A stretch of DNA of 64,000 bases from Flavobacterium plurextorum (GCF_002217395.1 NZ_MUHD01000011.1:32010-96009), one strand, 5' to 3'; positions 7,607 through 17,900 are shown, counted from the stretch's first letter. The notes: generated by a model not told the origin, from the letters alone. Made by a program: numbers and translations.

Positions 7607-7639
7607 AAAGCCTTACAAACGTAGTGTTTATAAGGCTTT
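7607..7639 (-). terminator. Terminator downstream of the tRNA, supplied by the element
   Basis: Nine-base arms AAAGCCTTA / TAAGGCTTT with an interrupted upper stem. On the minus strand it follows the tRNA 3' end by about 14 bp and ends in a short T-run. It would replace the tRNA's displaced original terminator (1302-1333). Confidence 0.6.
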
Positions 7640-7652
7640 TCAAGTGTAAACC

Positions 7653-7665
7653 GTGGTCCCACCTG
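7653..7665. repeat. Right attachment-site copy within the tRNA 3' end
   Basis: 13 bp identical to 1346-1358, covering the tRNA discriminator, the 3' strand of the acceptor stem and the start of the T-arm. Because the element supplies the same bases, the tRNA stays intact. Confidence 0.8.
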
Positions 7666-7727
7666 GGCTCGAACCAGGGACCACCTGATTATGAGTCAGG
7701 TGCTCTAACCAGCTGAGCTATAGGACC
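7654..7727 (-). tRNA. tRNA with CAT anticodon (elongator Met or Ile2)
   Basis: A 74-nt cloverleaf on the minus strand. The acceptor stem is GGTCCTA/TGGGACC with discriminator A, the D-arm includes AGCTCAGCTGGTTAGAGC, the anticodon stem CCTGA/TCAGG holds the loop CTCATAA (anticodon CAT), and the T-arm is CCTGG-TTCGAGC-CCAGG. CCA is not encoded. It lacks the C1 mismatch and GGG/CCC anticodon-stem pairs of initiator tRNA. CAT with this loop occurs both in elongator tRNA-Met and in tRNA-Ile2 (lysidine-modified), and I cannot separate these with certainty. It is the target of the integrative element. Confidence 0.95.
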
Positions 7728-7874
7728 GGTTTAGAGGATGCAATATTACTACTATTTTTCATTCACACCAAATATTTTAAGACATGATTTGCATTTAATT
7801 TTAATTCAAAGCCCATGTTTCAAAAACAAGATTGATTTTCAAGGCATTATTGAGAATAAAAAAAGGAACTTTTT

Positions 7875-8279
7875 TTATCTAATTTCCTGACAAAGCTCAA
7901 CCAAAACACCATTTGTATTCTTTGGATGCAAAAAAACCACCAATTTATTGTCGGCGCCTTTCTTCGGAACTTCATTTATCAATACAAAACCTTCGCTTTT
8001 TAAGCGTGAAATCTCGGCATGAATATCTTCAACATCAAAAGCGATGTGATGAATTCCTTCACCTTTCTTTTCTAAAAATTTCGCAATTGGGCTTTCTGGA
8101 TTCGTCGCCATCAAAAGTTCAATTTTGTTTGTTCCAGTTTGAAAAAAAGAGGTCAAAACTCCTTCACTTTCTACCCTTTCTTCTTTGTACGACGGAACGC
8201 CCAATAATTTCTCGAACAATACATTTGCATCGTCCATATTTTTTACGGCAATTCCAATATGTTCTATTTTATTTACCAT
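7875..8279 (-). CDS. mce: Methylmalonyl-CoA epimerase
   Basis: A 134-residue vicinal-oxygen-chelate (glyoxalase-like) protein that interconverts (R)- and (S)-methylmalonyl-CoA in the propionyl-CoA/succinyl-CoA route. The family opening KIEHIGIAVKNMDDA gives the first metal-ligand His, GEGIHHIAFDVEDI (about 73-86) the second, and GVLVELCQE near the end the Glu ligand. The length is normal. The start is 1 bp after the stop of the upstream 787-residue exported protein, so the three minus-strand genes 11608-7875 are probably one transcript. It faces the tRNA gene with about 150 bp between. Confidence 0.93.
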   Translation of the reverse strand: MVNKIEHIGIAVKNMDDANVLFEKLLGVPSYKEERVESEGVLTSFFQTGTNKIELLMATNPESPIAKFLEKKGEGIHHIAFDVEDIHAEISRLKSEGFVLINEVPKKGADNKLVVFLHPKNTNGVLVELCQEIR

Positions 8280-8280
8280 C

Positions 8281-10644
8281 TTATTTTAATTGAGTTACAT
8301 AAGTATTAAAATAACCACATTCTGCAATTACATCCTGATAATATTTAGTATCCGAATATTCTTTTTGCAGCGTTTTAAATCCATTCCAAGCAATAAAATT
8401 CACTTTATCATCATTAGCATCCCACCAATATTTAACACTATTGTATTTTGTATTATAATATTCATTTCGTTCGCATTTCGAGATTAAATACACACATTTT
8501 GCTTTCTGCTCCTTTGTAGATGCTGCCTGCAATGCTTTTTGGTAATACATTTTAGAAACACTGCAATCTGTAATCATCTTTTTCATAGAATCTCTAAACG
8601 AATATGGACTTGAGCCGTAACCTACAATAGTAATTTCGTAGAAAGTTCTTCCGTTTCCAAAATGCGAAATATTATAAAATGCATTTCCTAACAATAAACT
8701 ATTGGTGTAAACATCTTCGTTTTTAGCCAGTTTATCCTGCATTTCTTTTATTGTATTTAAGAAATCCATTTGTGTATACTTTCTTTTTTGGTAAGCTGCA
8801 TGATCACAATCGTGGCAGTCTTTTATACTTCCGTTAAACGGATTTCCTAAAAATTTAGAATTCTGAACAGAATCTGTCTGTTTCATAAACTCGATAGCTT
8901 CTGGAATTTTGTTTTTGAAAGTTGCCTGAACTGCCTGAAAGTTATTAATATCTTTTAATTTCAAACTATAAATTCCCGCACCAATATTCTCGATTTCAGA
9001 CTTATTCGATTTAGACAAAAACGTTTTTATTCCCTGTAAATTCTTCTCATCATCATAAAAAGCATTTCCATCATTCCAATAGCTGTAACGAGATTCGCCA
9101 AAAATCTCAGCCATAACTAAATTCCCTTTTTCTCTATAAAGCGTAGACAAATAACTTCTGCTCCATGAAGAAGCATTTTGATAACGAAATTCTTGTCCTT
9201 TATAGTTTTTTGGAAGTTCGTAATACAACCAATTCAAATCTGCCAAAATTGTTTTTTCGTTTTTATCCGTCAGTTTATCAATTTTACTTAAGTTATTTAC
9301 AAAACGCAATAAACGAAGCTGCATTCCTGCCAATTCTGTTTTAGGAAGCGTTTTTACCGCTTTATCAAAATTCTTATCTGCATTTGCATAATCACCTTTT
9401 AAAGTCTGCAAATACCCAAGAGACAAATCCCATAAATAAGGTCTGTCTGTATTTCCTGCCGCCGAAATTTTTGCAATTAAATCCAGCGCTTTTTTATCCA
9501 CTTTAGCTTGATTTTCGGTTTTGTTTTCCGCAACAGTAAGCTTTTTTACGGGCTGGTTTTCTCCACCATCCTTCTGAAAAGAGTTATTTATAGACTGTTC
9601 AAGTCCGTTTACCAATCTAGTCGCCAAATAATTTAAATGCTCGCTTTTTGGATCTAATTCGTAAATTTTCTCGATTGCTTGTTTTTCATCTTTATAATAT
9701 CCGTGAATAGCCCAAAGTGCTGCTTTCTCTTTATTAGTCTTTGCCATTGTCAGCGCTTTATTCCAGTCTGTTTCATTTTTTGGAGCAAAACTATACGCTG
9801 TTACCACTCTTAATTCAGGACATTTATCAAAAACCTGTGCATACAAATAGTTCGAAACCGCATATTTTCCTTGTTTATGATTGATTCCGGCAACGTATGA
9901 AAGCGCGCGATAATACAATGTATTTTTAGGAACTGAGCTTTCTGTTTTATTAAAAAACTCAATTGCTTTTTGTTTATTATTACTATAAAAACGAGCTTTC
10001 ATGGTAAGAAACCAATATCTATTTTTCAAGAAAGGATCAGACAAAGTATTGTAAACATTCTCGATTGACTGAATCATTTTAGCATCATTGAACGTTTTTG
10101 CCACAACAGGATCATAACTCCAATGATCTTCGCTAATTGAAACGGTTTCTATTTTTTGTGCCAAATACAAAAACTCAACAAAGTTTTTTACTTTTTCATC
10201 TTTCAATGGCATCTTTTTTCCCCATTTTAAAGACGAAGCATTCTCTTTTTTAGCTTTATAATACACATGAAGATCTGTGATTTCTTCCTTATTCTTAATC
10301 TTATTTTTATTATCTGAATAATAATTTGGCTTCTCATCACCAATTAAAAAATAATTTACTGTTGTAGTATCTATTTTTCCTTTAAGATAAGCTGCCCAAT
10401 CTGATTTTATGTCTTTATTGAAACGTGAATTATGCTGGGTATCATAACCAATTCCGTAGAAAATACCATTCGACAAAAAAAGCGGTGAATAGGATTTATC
10501 TGCAAACGTTTCTGGAGTAAAATTAGAACTATAAATACCAAAATAATCCCAATCTCCATCTGCACAAGCATAAATTATTCCGTATGTAAAAAGGAAAGCT
10601 GCACTAAAACCAAGAAACAACTTGCTTAAAAATATTCTTTTCAT
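8281..10644 (-). CDS. Large exported repeat protein, function unknown
   Basis: A 787-residue protein with an N-terminal signal sequence (KRIFLSKLFLGFSAAFLFTYG) ending in IIYAC, which could be a lipobox. The mature part is helical and reads as degenerate TPR-like repeats, such as WFLTMKARFYSNNKQKAIEF, LGYLQTLKGDYANADKNFDK and YYQKALQAASTKEQKAKCV. A CHDC motif sits near residue 610. No enzyme domain is seen. It is probably a periplasmic or outer-membrane scaffold. The start overlaps the upstream lipoprotein gene by 41 bp, and the stop is 1 bp from mce, so all three look co-transcribed. I cannot assign a role. Confidence 0.8.
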   Translation of the reverse strand: MKRIFLSKLFLGFSAAFLFTYGIIYACADGDWDYFGIYSSNFTPETFADKSYSPLFLSNGIFYGIGYDTQHNSRFNKDIKSDWAAYLKGKIDTTTVNYFLIGDEKPNYYSDNKNKIKNKEEITDLHVYYKAKKENASSLKWGKKMPLKDEKVKNFVEFLYLAQKIETVSISEDHWSYDPVVAKTFNDAKMIQSIENVYNTLSDPFLKNRYWFLTMKARFYSNNKQKAIEFFNKTESSVPKNTLYYRALSYVAGINHKQGKYAVSNYLYAQVFDKCPELRVVTAYSFAPKNETDWNKALTMAKTNKEKAALWAIHGYYKDEKQAIEKIYELDPKSEHLNYLATRLVNGLEQSINNSFQKDGGENQPVKKLTVAENKTENQAKVDKKALDLIAKISAAGNTDRPYLWDLSLGYLQTLKGDYANADKNFDKAVKTLPKTELAGMQLRLLRFVNNLSKIDKLTDKNEKTILADLNWLYYELPKNYKGQEFRYQNASSWSRSYLSTLYREKGNLVMAEIFGESRYSYWNDGNAFYDDEKNLQGIKTFLSKSNKSEIENIGAGIYSLKLKDINNFQAVQATFKNKIPEAIEFMKQTDSVQNSKFLGNPFNGSIKDCHDCDHAAYQKRKYTQMDFLNTIKEMQDKLAKNEDVYTNSLLLGNAFYNISHFGNGRTFYEITIVGYGSSPYSFRDSMKKMITDCSVSKMYYQKALQAASTKEQKAKCVYLISKCERNEYYNTKYNSVKYWWDANDDKVNFIAWNGFKTLQKEYSDTKYYQDVIAECGYFNTYVTQLK

Positions 10645-11608
10645 AATTATTAATATTGAATTCGTCTAAATCGTAAAATATAATTTCTTTTGGAGACTGC
10701 GCTTTATTATCGTCTAAATCTTCAGCCATTTCTTTTAAATCTTCGGGAGAAATTGTCTCTGTTTTCAGCAGATCATTTTCTTGGTAATAAACACCATTTT
10801 TGTAATTAGATTGTTTTACTCTAAAAAATATTGAACTAATCTGCTCGAAGTTTTTATCTTTTTTGAGTTCGTTGATATTCAATTTCGAACGCAAACCTAA
10901 AACCTTTTGATTCCTAATATGAATTGCCCACGAATAAATAGGAAGCGCATAATCAAGATGCAGCGGATATTTCTTTAAACTTTTAAGATATTTCTCTGAG
11001 ATTTTTCGGCTGTAAATAGAATTTAATGAATCTGGCGCTATACTTCCCATATTGTAAAACATCAAAACACCGTTATCTACATTCGGAATTTTAGTTTTCT
11101 TAAAGTACTTAACTTGATGAAGTCTGATTGTGGCCGAGAGTTTTTTCTTCGAAAGCTTTTTAATCTGCTCAATAAACTTAAGATAATCGTCTTTGCTGTT
11201 CAATGTCCAATCGCAGTCAATTTGGATTTCGGTACAATTAATTTTATTCTTGCTGTTGATTTCAGTAATTAAATGAATCGTCTTTTTTGCAAGATCTTCA
11301 ACGTCTAAATACTTCTCAAGCATTACTTTATTTTGAATAAAAACAACTGGAACAATTTCAAACTCTTGCACATTTTCATAAAAATGAACTGGACTTACAG
11401 GAAATGGCTTTTGCGTTTGAGGATCAAGTCCGATGTCAAAATATCGAACATAAAGTTTATGAACCTCATTGTCTTTGAGAGCTGTCTTTTCAGTTTCTGA
11501 AAATTTTAGATTGGTTTTCCAATAATAAAAAGAAATTATTGGCTGGTCTTTTTTGCTGCACGCAGTCAGAAAAAGAAGTAACAAAACCCAAAAAAATCTT
11601 TTAACCAA
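10604..11608 (-). CDS. Lipoprotein, possible TIM-barrel domain, function unknown
   Basis: A 334-residue protein with a clear type II signal peptide (RFFWVLLLLFLTAC, lipidated Cys at about 17) and a TTG start codon. After the lipobox comes a single globular domain. The segment INCTEIQIDCDWTLNSKDDY with later PLHLDYALPIYSWA recalls glycoside-hydrolase-like TIM barrels such as DUF3142, but this likeness is weak and rests on memory of the family. The last 41 bp overlap the next gene, so the two are translationally linked. No enzymatic function is claimed. Confidence 0.75.
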   Translation of the reverse strand: MVKRFFWVLLLLFLTACSKKDQPIISFYYWKTNLKFSETEKTALKDNEVHKLYVRYFDIGLDPQTQKPFPVSPVHFYENVQEFEIVPVVFIQNKVMLEKYLDVEDLAKKTIHLITEINSKNKINCTEIQIDCDWTLNSKDDYLKFIEQIKKLSKKKLSATIRLHQVKYFKKTKIPNVDNGVLMFYNMGSIAPDSLNSIYSRKISEKYLKSLKKYPLHLDYALPIYSWAIHIRNQKVLGLRSKLNINELKKDKNFEQISSIFFRVKQSNYKNGVYYQENDLLKTETISPEDLKEMAEDLDDNKAQSPKEIIFYDLDEFNINNYEKNIFKQVVSWF

Positions 11609-11780
11609 AACAAAGTGATATTATATTTAAAATCAAAAGTAAGAAATTATCTCATATCAGAGATTTTAAATTCTAAAAATTGCGAAAATATCTACAGTTC
11701 GAAATCCTAATAAATGGCCAAAAAATTTCAATTAAAGCAAATATAATTGTTATTTTGTGCAATCAAATTTAAAAACCGCT

Positions 11781-13469
11781 ATGTTTAAAAGCAAACTCAA
11801 ATATATTTCATTTTTATTGGTATTATTAATGGTGAGCTGCGCCAAAAGAGGCAATATTACTGGCGGATTAAAAGACACTCTGGCTCCTATTTTAATATCC
11901 AGCACTCCTAAAAACTTAACTACAGATTTTCAGGGAAACGAGATTACATTGGTATTTGATGAATATGTTAAATTAAAAAACCTCAACAAACAGCTTATTA
12001 TTTCTCCTCCAATGAAATATGAGCCGCAGATTACGCCTGTTGGTGTGAGTAAATTTTTAAAGATAAAACTTAGAGATACTTTACAGCCTAATACTACTTA
12101 CAGCTTAAATTTTGGACAAAGTATTACTGATAATAACGAAGGAAATCCGCTGAACCAGTTTAAATACATTTTTTCAACCGGCGCTTATATCGATTCTCTT
12201 ACTCTTGGCGGAAAAATTAAAGATGCATACGCAAAAAACGTAGACAATTTTGTTTCTGTAATGCTTTATGAAGCAAACGACAAATACAAAGATTCTGTTA
12301 TTTACAAAGAATTTCCGCGATACATTACCAATACTTTAGACAGTATGAGAACTTTTAAATTTGAAAATTTAAAAGCTGGGAAATACTTGTTAGTTGCTCT
12401 AAAAGATAAAGGAAGCAATAATAAATTTAATCCAAAAGACGATAAAATTGGATTTATAAAACATTTTATTACGGTACCTAATGATACCATTTTTGAGTTA
12501 GATTTATTTAAAGAAACACTGCCTTTAAAAGCATTCAAACCAATTCAGGTTTCAGGAAACAGATTACTTCTTCCGTATGAAGGAACACAGAATTTCAAAA
12601 ACTCGAAACCAAAAATTGTACTAAAAAACAACGGACAGGTACTCGAAACTATCGTAACACAATTTCCTAAAAAAGATTCGCTGCAAATTTGGTATAAACC
12701 TTTAAAAGCTGATTCATTGTCATTGGAAGTGAGTAACGACAAGTACAATAAAAAATTCACTTTTAAGATTAAGGATCAGAAAAAAGACACTTTAAATATT
12801 AAAGCTGTTCAAAACGGCGTGCTTAATTTCAGAGAAAAATTCACGTTAGAAACTGAAACTCCACTGGTAAAATTTGACAAAACAAAAATTAGACTCGTAA
12901 ATAAAGATTCTACTGCGGTTGATTTTACTACAGAATACGACGAGTTCGAACAGAAATTGTACGTTGATTTCAAAAAAGAGCCTCTGCAAAAATATAATTT
13001 CACATTTTTCCCTGGCGCGTTAACTGATTTCTACGACAAAACAAATGATACGTTATCGTATAAGTTAACTACAAAGGAATTTGAAGATTATGGTAATCTG
13101 GTTTTGAATTTACAAAACGTAAAACGCTTTCCTATAATTGTTGAAATCACCAATAAAAAAGGCGATAATGTATATGCTTCTGAATATTCTGAGGGCAAAA
13201 CAAAAATTGAATTCAACTTACTGCTTCCAGAAGAATTTACGGTTCGAATTATCTATGATGATAATAAAAATAAGATGTACGACACGGGTAGTTTCTTAAA
13301 CAAAACGTATGCTGAAGAGGTATTTTATTATCAAAAAGGCGTAGATGTTCGATCGAATTGGGATGTTGATCAGTCGATTGATTTAAATATTCCTTATAAT
13401 CCTGAAGTCGAGAAAAAAGACGATGATTTAAAGAGAAAGAAGGAAGAGAAAAAACGGAAAGCTTTTTAA
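11781..13469 (+). CDS. Ig-like (Big_5) domain lipoprotein
   Basis: A 562-residue outer-membrane or periplasmic lipoprotein. An in-frame GTG at 11757 is possible, but ATG 11781 puts the signal peptide at the N terminus (FLLVLLMVSCAKRG, lipobox Cys about 20). After a GGLKDTLAP segment comes a Big_5 Ig-like domain (about 30-130: PKNLTTDFQGNEITLVFDEY ... TTYSLNFGQSITDNNEGN), followed by beta-rich repeats and a charged K/E/D tail. Proteins of this type are widespread single-copy genes in Bacteroidota, and their role is unknown. The next gene starts 21 bp downstream and is probably co-transcribed. Confidence 0.85.
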   Translation: MFKSKLKYISFLLVLLMVSCAKRGNITGGLKDTLAPILISSTPKNLTTDFQGNEITLVFDEYVKLKNLNKQLIISPPMKYEPQITPVGVSKFLKIKLRDTLQPNTTYSLNFGQSITDNNEGNPLNQFKYIFSTGAYIDSLTLGGKIKDAYAKNVDNFVSVMLYEANDKYKDSVIYKEFPRYITNTLDSMRTFKFENLKAGKYLLVALKDKGSNNKFNPKDDKIGFIKHFITVPNDTIFELDLFKETLPLKAFKPIQVSGNRLLLPYEGTQNFKNSKPKIVLKNNGQVLETIVTQFPKKDSLQIWYKPLKADSLSLEVSNDKYNKKFTFKIKDQKKDTLNIKAVQNGVLNFREKFTLETETPLVKFDKTKIRLVNKDSTAVDFTTEYDEFEQKLYVDFKKEPLQKYNFTFFPGALTDFYDKTNDTLSYKLTTKEFEDYGNLVLNLQNVKRFPIIVEITNKKGDNVYASEYSEGKTKIEFNLLLPEEFTVRIIYDDNKNKMYDTGSFLNKTYAEEVFYYQKGVDVRSNWDVDQSIDLNIPYNPEVEKKDDDLKRKKEEKKRKAF

Positions 13470-13490
13470 ATCTTAATTCAATCGCATAAA

Positions 13491-13925
13491 ATGGATGCTG
13501 AATTAATTGAAAGTAAAAACTGGTTTCAATCAAACTGGAAATGGATTATTCCTTTAGTCCTTTCATTGGTTTTAATCTCCGGCTATTTATTCTCGAGCTC
13601 CGACGAAAACATAATGGATTTTGCTCAAGCCTATAATGATACTGCATTGTATGAAAAGGCGATAGAAAAAGCCAATTCAAACAAAAGAATCTTAGAAACT
13701 GTTGGAGAAATTCAGCCAATCGACAAATTAGCGATTTTAGAAGGCAACACGATTTATGCTGACAACAATACTTCGGTTGTATTATCGATTAGAATTAAAG
13801 GCACAAAAAGCAATGGTAAATTAGATATTACAGCTAAAAAATTGGGTTCAGAATGGGAATATAAAAAAATTCTTGTTCGCTGTAAAAATCCAAAAGAAGA
13901 GATTACAGTTGTAGATTCCAATTAA
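13491..13925 (+). CDS. Coa1-like single-pass membrane protein
   Basis: A 144-residue protein with a short cytoplasmic N terminus (ESKNWFQSNWK), one membrane helix (WIIPLVLSLVLISGYLFSS, about 17-36) and a periplasmic domain that resembles the cytochrome c oxidase assembly factor Coa1/TIM21 type (residues about 55-135, including GKLDITAKKLGSEWEYKKIL). In bacteria such proteins are only inferred to assist membrane complexes. It follows the Ig-like lipoprotein gene by 21 bp and converges with the omega-amidase gene. Confidence 0.75.
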   Translation: MDAELIESKNWFQSNWKWIIPLVLSLVLISGYLFSSSDENIMDFAQAYNDTALYEKAIEKANSNKRILETVGEIQPIDKLAILEGNTIYADNNTSVVLSIRIKGTKSNGKLDITAKKLGSEWEYKKILVRCKNPKEEITVVDSN

Positions 13926-13938
13926 AACATCTTGTTTC

Positions 13939-14709
13939 TTAGTCCAAATTGATTTTAAAACTGTCTTTATCGTTTAAAAAAGCGAACTTTTTTCGAGCTT
14001 CCAGCATTACATTTTTATCTAGTTCAAGTACAAAAACATCTTCTGTTTCCTGTGGTTCTAAAATATAGTTCCCTAAAAAATCTATTGCCTGCGAATGTCC
14101 AATATGCTCAAAATTATTGGCATCAAGTCCAATTCTGTTTACTCCAATAACATAACTTAAATTTTCGATGGCACGTGCTTTAAGCAAAGTGTCCCAAGCA
14201 TTTGTGCGTACTTTTGGCCAATTGGCAACATACAAAAGCAAATCATAATTTTCGACATTTCTAACAAACACTGGAAATCTCAAATCATAACAAACCTGCA
14301 GGCAAATTTTCCAATCGAGATAATCAACTATTACTTTTTGAGTTCCTGCTGTATAAAATTCCTCTTCGCCAGCTAATGTAAATAAATGTCGTTTGTCATA
14401 AAACTGAGTTTCACCTGACGGAAAAACAAACAGCATTCGGTTATAATACTTTTCATTTTCAACAATAACCAAACTTCCTGCAACGGCACTGTTTCTTGCT
14501 TTTGCCATAGCTTTCATCCACAACACGGTTTCTCCCTGCATAGTTTCGGCAACTACAGAAGGATTCATGGTAAAACCAGTTGAAAACATTTCTGGGAGAA
14601 CAATAAGATTTACTTCAGAATCGAGCTGATTTATTTTCACTTCAAAGCGTTTTCTGTTTTCAGAAGCATTTTCCCAATAAAGGTCGGATTGAATTAGTGC
14701 TGTTTTCAT
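13939..14709 (-). CDS. Omega-amidase (nitrilase superfamily, YafV-like)
   Basis: A 256-residue carbon-nitrogen hydrolase. The catalytic triad is visible: Glu in LPEMFSTGF (about 40), Lys in FYDKRHLF (about 106), and Cys in LQVCYDLRFP (about 139). The length and FEHIGHSQAIDFLGN segment fit the omega-amidase group, which hydrolyses alpha-ketoglutaramate or alpha-ketosuccinamate as metabolite repair after transamination of glutamine or asparagine. It is convergent with the Coa1-like gene and divergent from the susC locus. Confidence 0.88.
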   Translation of the reverse strand: MKTALIQSDLYWENASENRKRFEVKINQLDSEVNLIVLPEMFSTGFTMNPSVVAETMQGETVLWMKAMAKARNSAVAGSLVIVENEKYYNRMLFVFPSGETQFYDKRHLFTLAGEEEFYTAGTQKVIVDYLDWKICLQVCYDLRFPVFVRNVENYDLLLYVANWPKVRTNAWDTLLKARAIENLSYVIGVNRIGLDANNFEHIGHSQAIDFLGNYILEPQETEDVFVLELDKNVMLEARKKFAFLNDKDSFKINLD

Positions 14710-14838
14710 ACTTCAAAAATACGAATTTTCAGCTAAATTTTTTTTGCATCTAAAAAAGTTGCCGCTGCAAAATTTTCTCAAAGAGCCTTTTAAAACTGCA
14801 CTTTTTTTGGAAAACAAAAATACATCAGCAAAAAAATA

Positions 14839-14873
14839 TGCAAAAAAAATGCATTTCTTGCAAAAAAAATGCA
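14839..14873. promoter_or_regulatory. Tandem candidate operators upstream of susC
   Basis: Two identical 15-bp copies of TGCAAAAAAAATGCA at 14839-14853 and 14859-14873, exactly 20 bp apart (about two helical turns), just upstream of the -7 box at 14893. The reverse complement recurs with one mismatch before the GH20 gene (26643-26657), and a weaker match lies before deoR (26555-26569). The likely binder is the DeoR-family protein of the locus. Confidence 0.6.
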
Positions 14874-14892
14874 AATGTGAAAAATAAATATA

Positions 14893-14900
14893 TATATTTG
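14893..14900 (+). promoter_or_regulatory. susC promoter -7 box (TATATTTG)
   Basis: A perfect TAnnTTTG flavobacterial -7 element 44 bp before the susC ATG. No TTG is seen at the usual -33 distance; the tandem operator copies occupy that region, which suggests regulated expression. Confidence 0.6.
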
Positions 14901-14943
14901 ATCGCCAATAAAAACCAAAAAAAAACATGAAAACCAAAAAATT

Positions 14944-17900
14944 ATGAAAACAAAGTTAATTTCATTAGTGTTTATTGGGGGGGTAATCTTCTCAGCAAAT
15001 GCGAAAGAGACTGCAATTAAAAAACATCTTTTTGAGCAAAAAAGCAGTCAGGTTGAAATTTCGGGCCAAGTGATTGGTCAGGATGACGGAATGCCAATTG
15101 CGGGAGCGACAATTTATGCTAAAAGCAACAAAAAAAATGCATCTATTACTGATGAAACAGGAAAGTTCAAATTAAATGTTCCAGAAAACGAGACTCATAT
15201 CATTGTTTCCTATATGGGTTACGCAACTTTAGAATATGAATTAAGTGCCGTTAAAGATTTAGTTATACGCTTAAAACCTGCAGAAAATGTTTTAGATCAG
15301 GTTTTAGTAACTGCATTAGGAGTTAAAAAAAGCAGTAAAGCGGTTGCTTACGCTGTGACTGAATTAAAAGGTACTGAGTTTACAAAGGCTAAAGAAACTA
15401 ATATCTCAAATGCTTTAGTAGGGAAAATTGCTGGTGTAAACGTAAGCAGCACAGCAACTGGACCAAACGGTTCGACAAGAGTTGTTATTAGAGGAAATGG
15501 TTCCTTAAACGGAAACAACCAGCCAATGTATGTGGTTAACGACTTACCTATTGACAACACACAGCTTAATTTACCTGGAATTGGAAATGGTGCAGGACAA
15601 ACTAGAATTAATGTTGACCGAGGTGACGGAACTGCTGTTATAAATCCTGATGATATTAAAACCATTACGGTTCTTAAAGGTGGAACAGCTGCAGCATTGT
15701 ATGGTGCAAATGCTGCAAATGGTGTCATCTTGATTCAAACAAAAAGAGGTTCAATTCAAAAGGGAATTGGAGTTGAGTATAACACCTCTTTTACTTTTGA
15801 AACTCCATCAATCATACCAGATTGGCAATACGAATACGGATCTGGAGATGCCAATAAAAAACCAACTACTAAGGCAGAAGCAATAAATTATGGCCGCTGG
15901 TCTTGGGGTGCAAAAATGGACGGAACCGATGTTATTCAATTTGACGGAGTGAAAAGACCATACAGCCCTCAGAAAAACAATATTAAAAATTTCTACGAAA
16001 CTGGAACAACTTTTATCAATTCGATCGCTTTATCCGGCGGAACTGAAAAAGCAACAGGACGTCTTTCGTTCTCGAATATGGACAATCAATCTGTTGTGCC
16101 AAACTCTGGTTTTAATCGCAAAAGCATAAATATTGCGAGCAACGTGAACTTAACTGATTGGTTGAAATTTGATGTAGTAGCGCAATATAATTTAGAAAAA
16201 AACAATAATAGAGTTACCGTTTCAGATGCTGAAGCAAACCCTAACTGGGGAACTTATATGATTGCCAACACAGTTGATATTAGAAATCTTGCCCCAGGTT
16301 ATGATGAAAACGGCGTTGAAGAAGCTTGGAACCCAGTAGCAATTGCTACAAACCCTTATTTTGTTGTTAATAAAATAAAAAACAGCGATACTAAAAACCG
16401 TTTTATCGGTATGCTGAATGTAAAATTGAATTTTACACCTGAATTATTCCTTCAAGGTAGAATTGGTCAAGATTTTACAAACTATGATTTCTTTGGTTAC
16501 ATTCCAAAAACAACTTTAAACAATCCAGTTGGATATGCGCAAGGTTCAAAAATGAAATTATCGAACTTAAACTCTGAAGCTATTCTTAATTATACTAAGA
16601 AAAATATTTACGGTAATTTCTCTTTAAATGCATTAGCAGGTGTAAACTCTCGTACTACTTTGAGAGACGAAACAAGAATTGAAGGTTCTGGTTTTGTATT
16701 GGATGATTTTTACGCACTTAGCAACTTAGGTACAATCACTTACAGTTATCCTTACGGAAAAACAAAAACAAACTCTGTTTATGGCGCTGTAGATTTAGAT
16801 TATAAAAATGTTGTATTTTTAAACTTTACAGGTCGTCAAGATTGGTTCTCAACACTTTCACAAGACAACAACTCTGTGTTTTATCCATCGGTTGGAACAA
16901 GTATTATAGTTTCTGATATTGTAAAAATGCCTGAATTTATTTCATTTGCAAAACTTAGAAGTTCATGGGCTCAAGTTGGAGGTGCAACACCAGATCCTTA
17001 TGCATTAAACCAATCTTACTCAATGGTTCAAGGCGGACATAATGGCGAACAATTGCAAACGCCAACAAGCAACAGAGTTCCAAATTCAACTTTAAGTCCA
17101 TTAACTTCTACAACAATTGAGGTTGGAACTGATTTAGGATTTTTCAACAATCGCTTAAATCTAGATTTTGCATGGTACAATCGCTCAACTACAAATGATA
17201 TTGTTGAAACTACAATTTCAACAGCTTCAGGCGCAAACAGTGCTTTGTTAAACCTTGGAAAAATGAGAAATAAAGGAATTGAATTTTTAGTGAGCGGTAA
17301 AATCATCAACTCACGTAATTTTTCATGGGATGCAAGTTTCAACGGTTCTTACAATGAAAACAAAGTTGAAGCGCTTACAGATGGACTAAACTCTATAACG
17401 ATGGCAACTTCTGTAAACGGTTACGCAACTATTACAAGTGACGTGGGACATCCTTACAGCACAATAAAAGGATACAGACCTCTTAAAGATGCTAAAGGAA
17501 ATACAGTTTATACGCTAAGCGGAGGTTCTGCAGCAATCGCAAGAGGACCGCTGGAAATATTAGGAGAAGGTGTACATCCTTGGACAGCTGGTATTACCAA
17601 TGAATTCAAATACAAAAACGTATCATTCAGCTTTTTAATTGACGGTAAATTTGGCGGTAGTTTATACTCAGGAACTGATTTGTACGGAACACGTATGGGA
17701 TTAACTAAGTTGACTCTTGAAGGTCGTGAAAACGGACTGCCTATTAAAGGTGTTGACACAAACGGAAATCCTGTTGATATGGTTATCGCTCCAGAAAACC
17801 TAAGATATTATTATGATGGTTTAAAAAGTATTTCATCAACATTTATCTATGATGCAAGCTTCATAAAACTACGTCAAATAATATTGGGCTACACATTACC

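Larger units (their letters stand above)
1346..7665. mobile_element. 6.3-kb integrative element inserted at a tRNA(CAT) 3' end
   Basis: The element is bounded by two identical 13-bp copies of GTGGTCCCACCTG (1346-1358 and 7653-7665), which is the tRNA acceptor/T-arm 3' end. The intact tRNA is on the right. It carries a tyrosine integrase next to the left end, an excisionase-like HTH gene, an HUH Rep gene, small unknown genes and a methyltransferase/nuclease cargo pair, all on the + strand. Double ATTCCGCCCCT sites lie inside both ends. No conjugation genes (relaxase/T4SS set) are seen, so it is an integrative element that may replicate by rolling circle or be mobilised by a helper. The exact ends could be either edge of the 13-bp core. 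Confidence 0.85.

Noticed and set aside
11757..11780. GTG start of the Ig-like lipoprotein
   Set aside because: It would place eight polar residues before a signal peptide that begins well at the ATG 11781.
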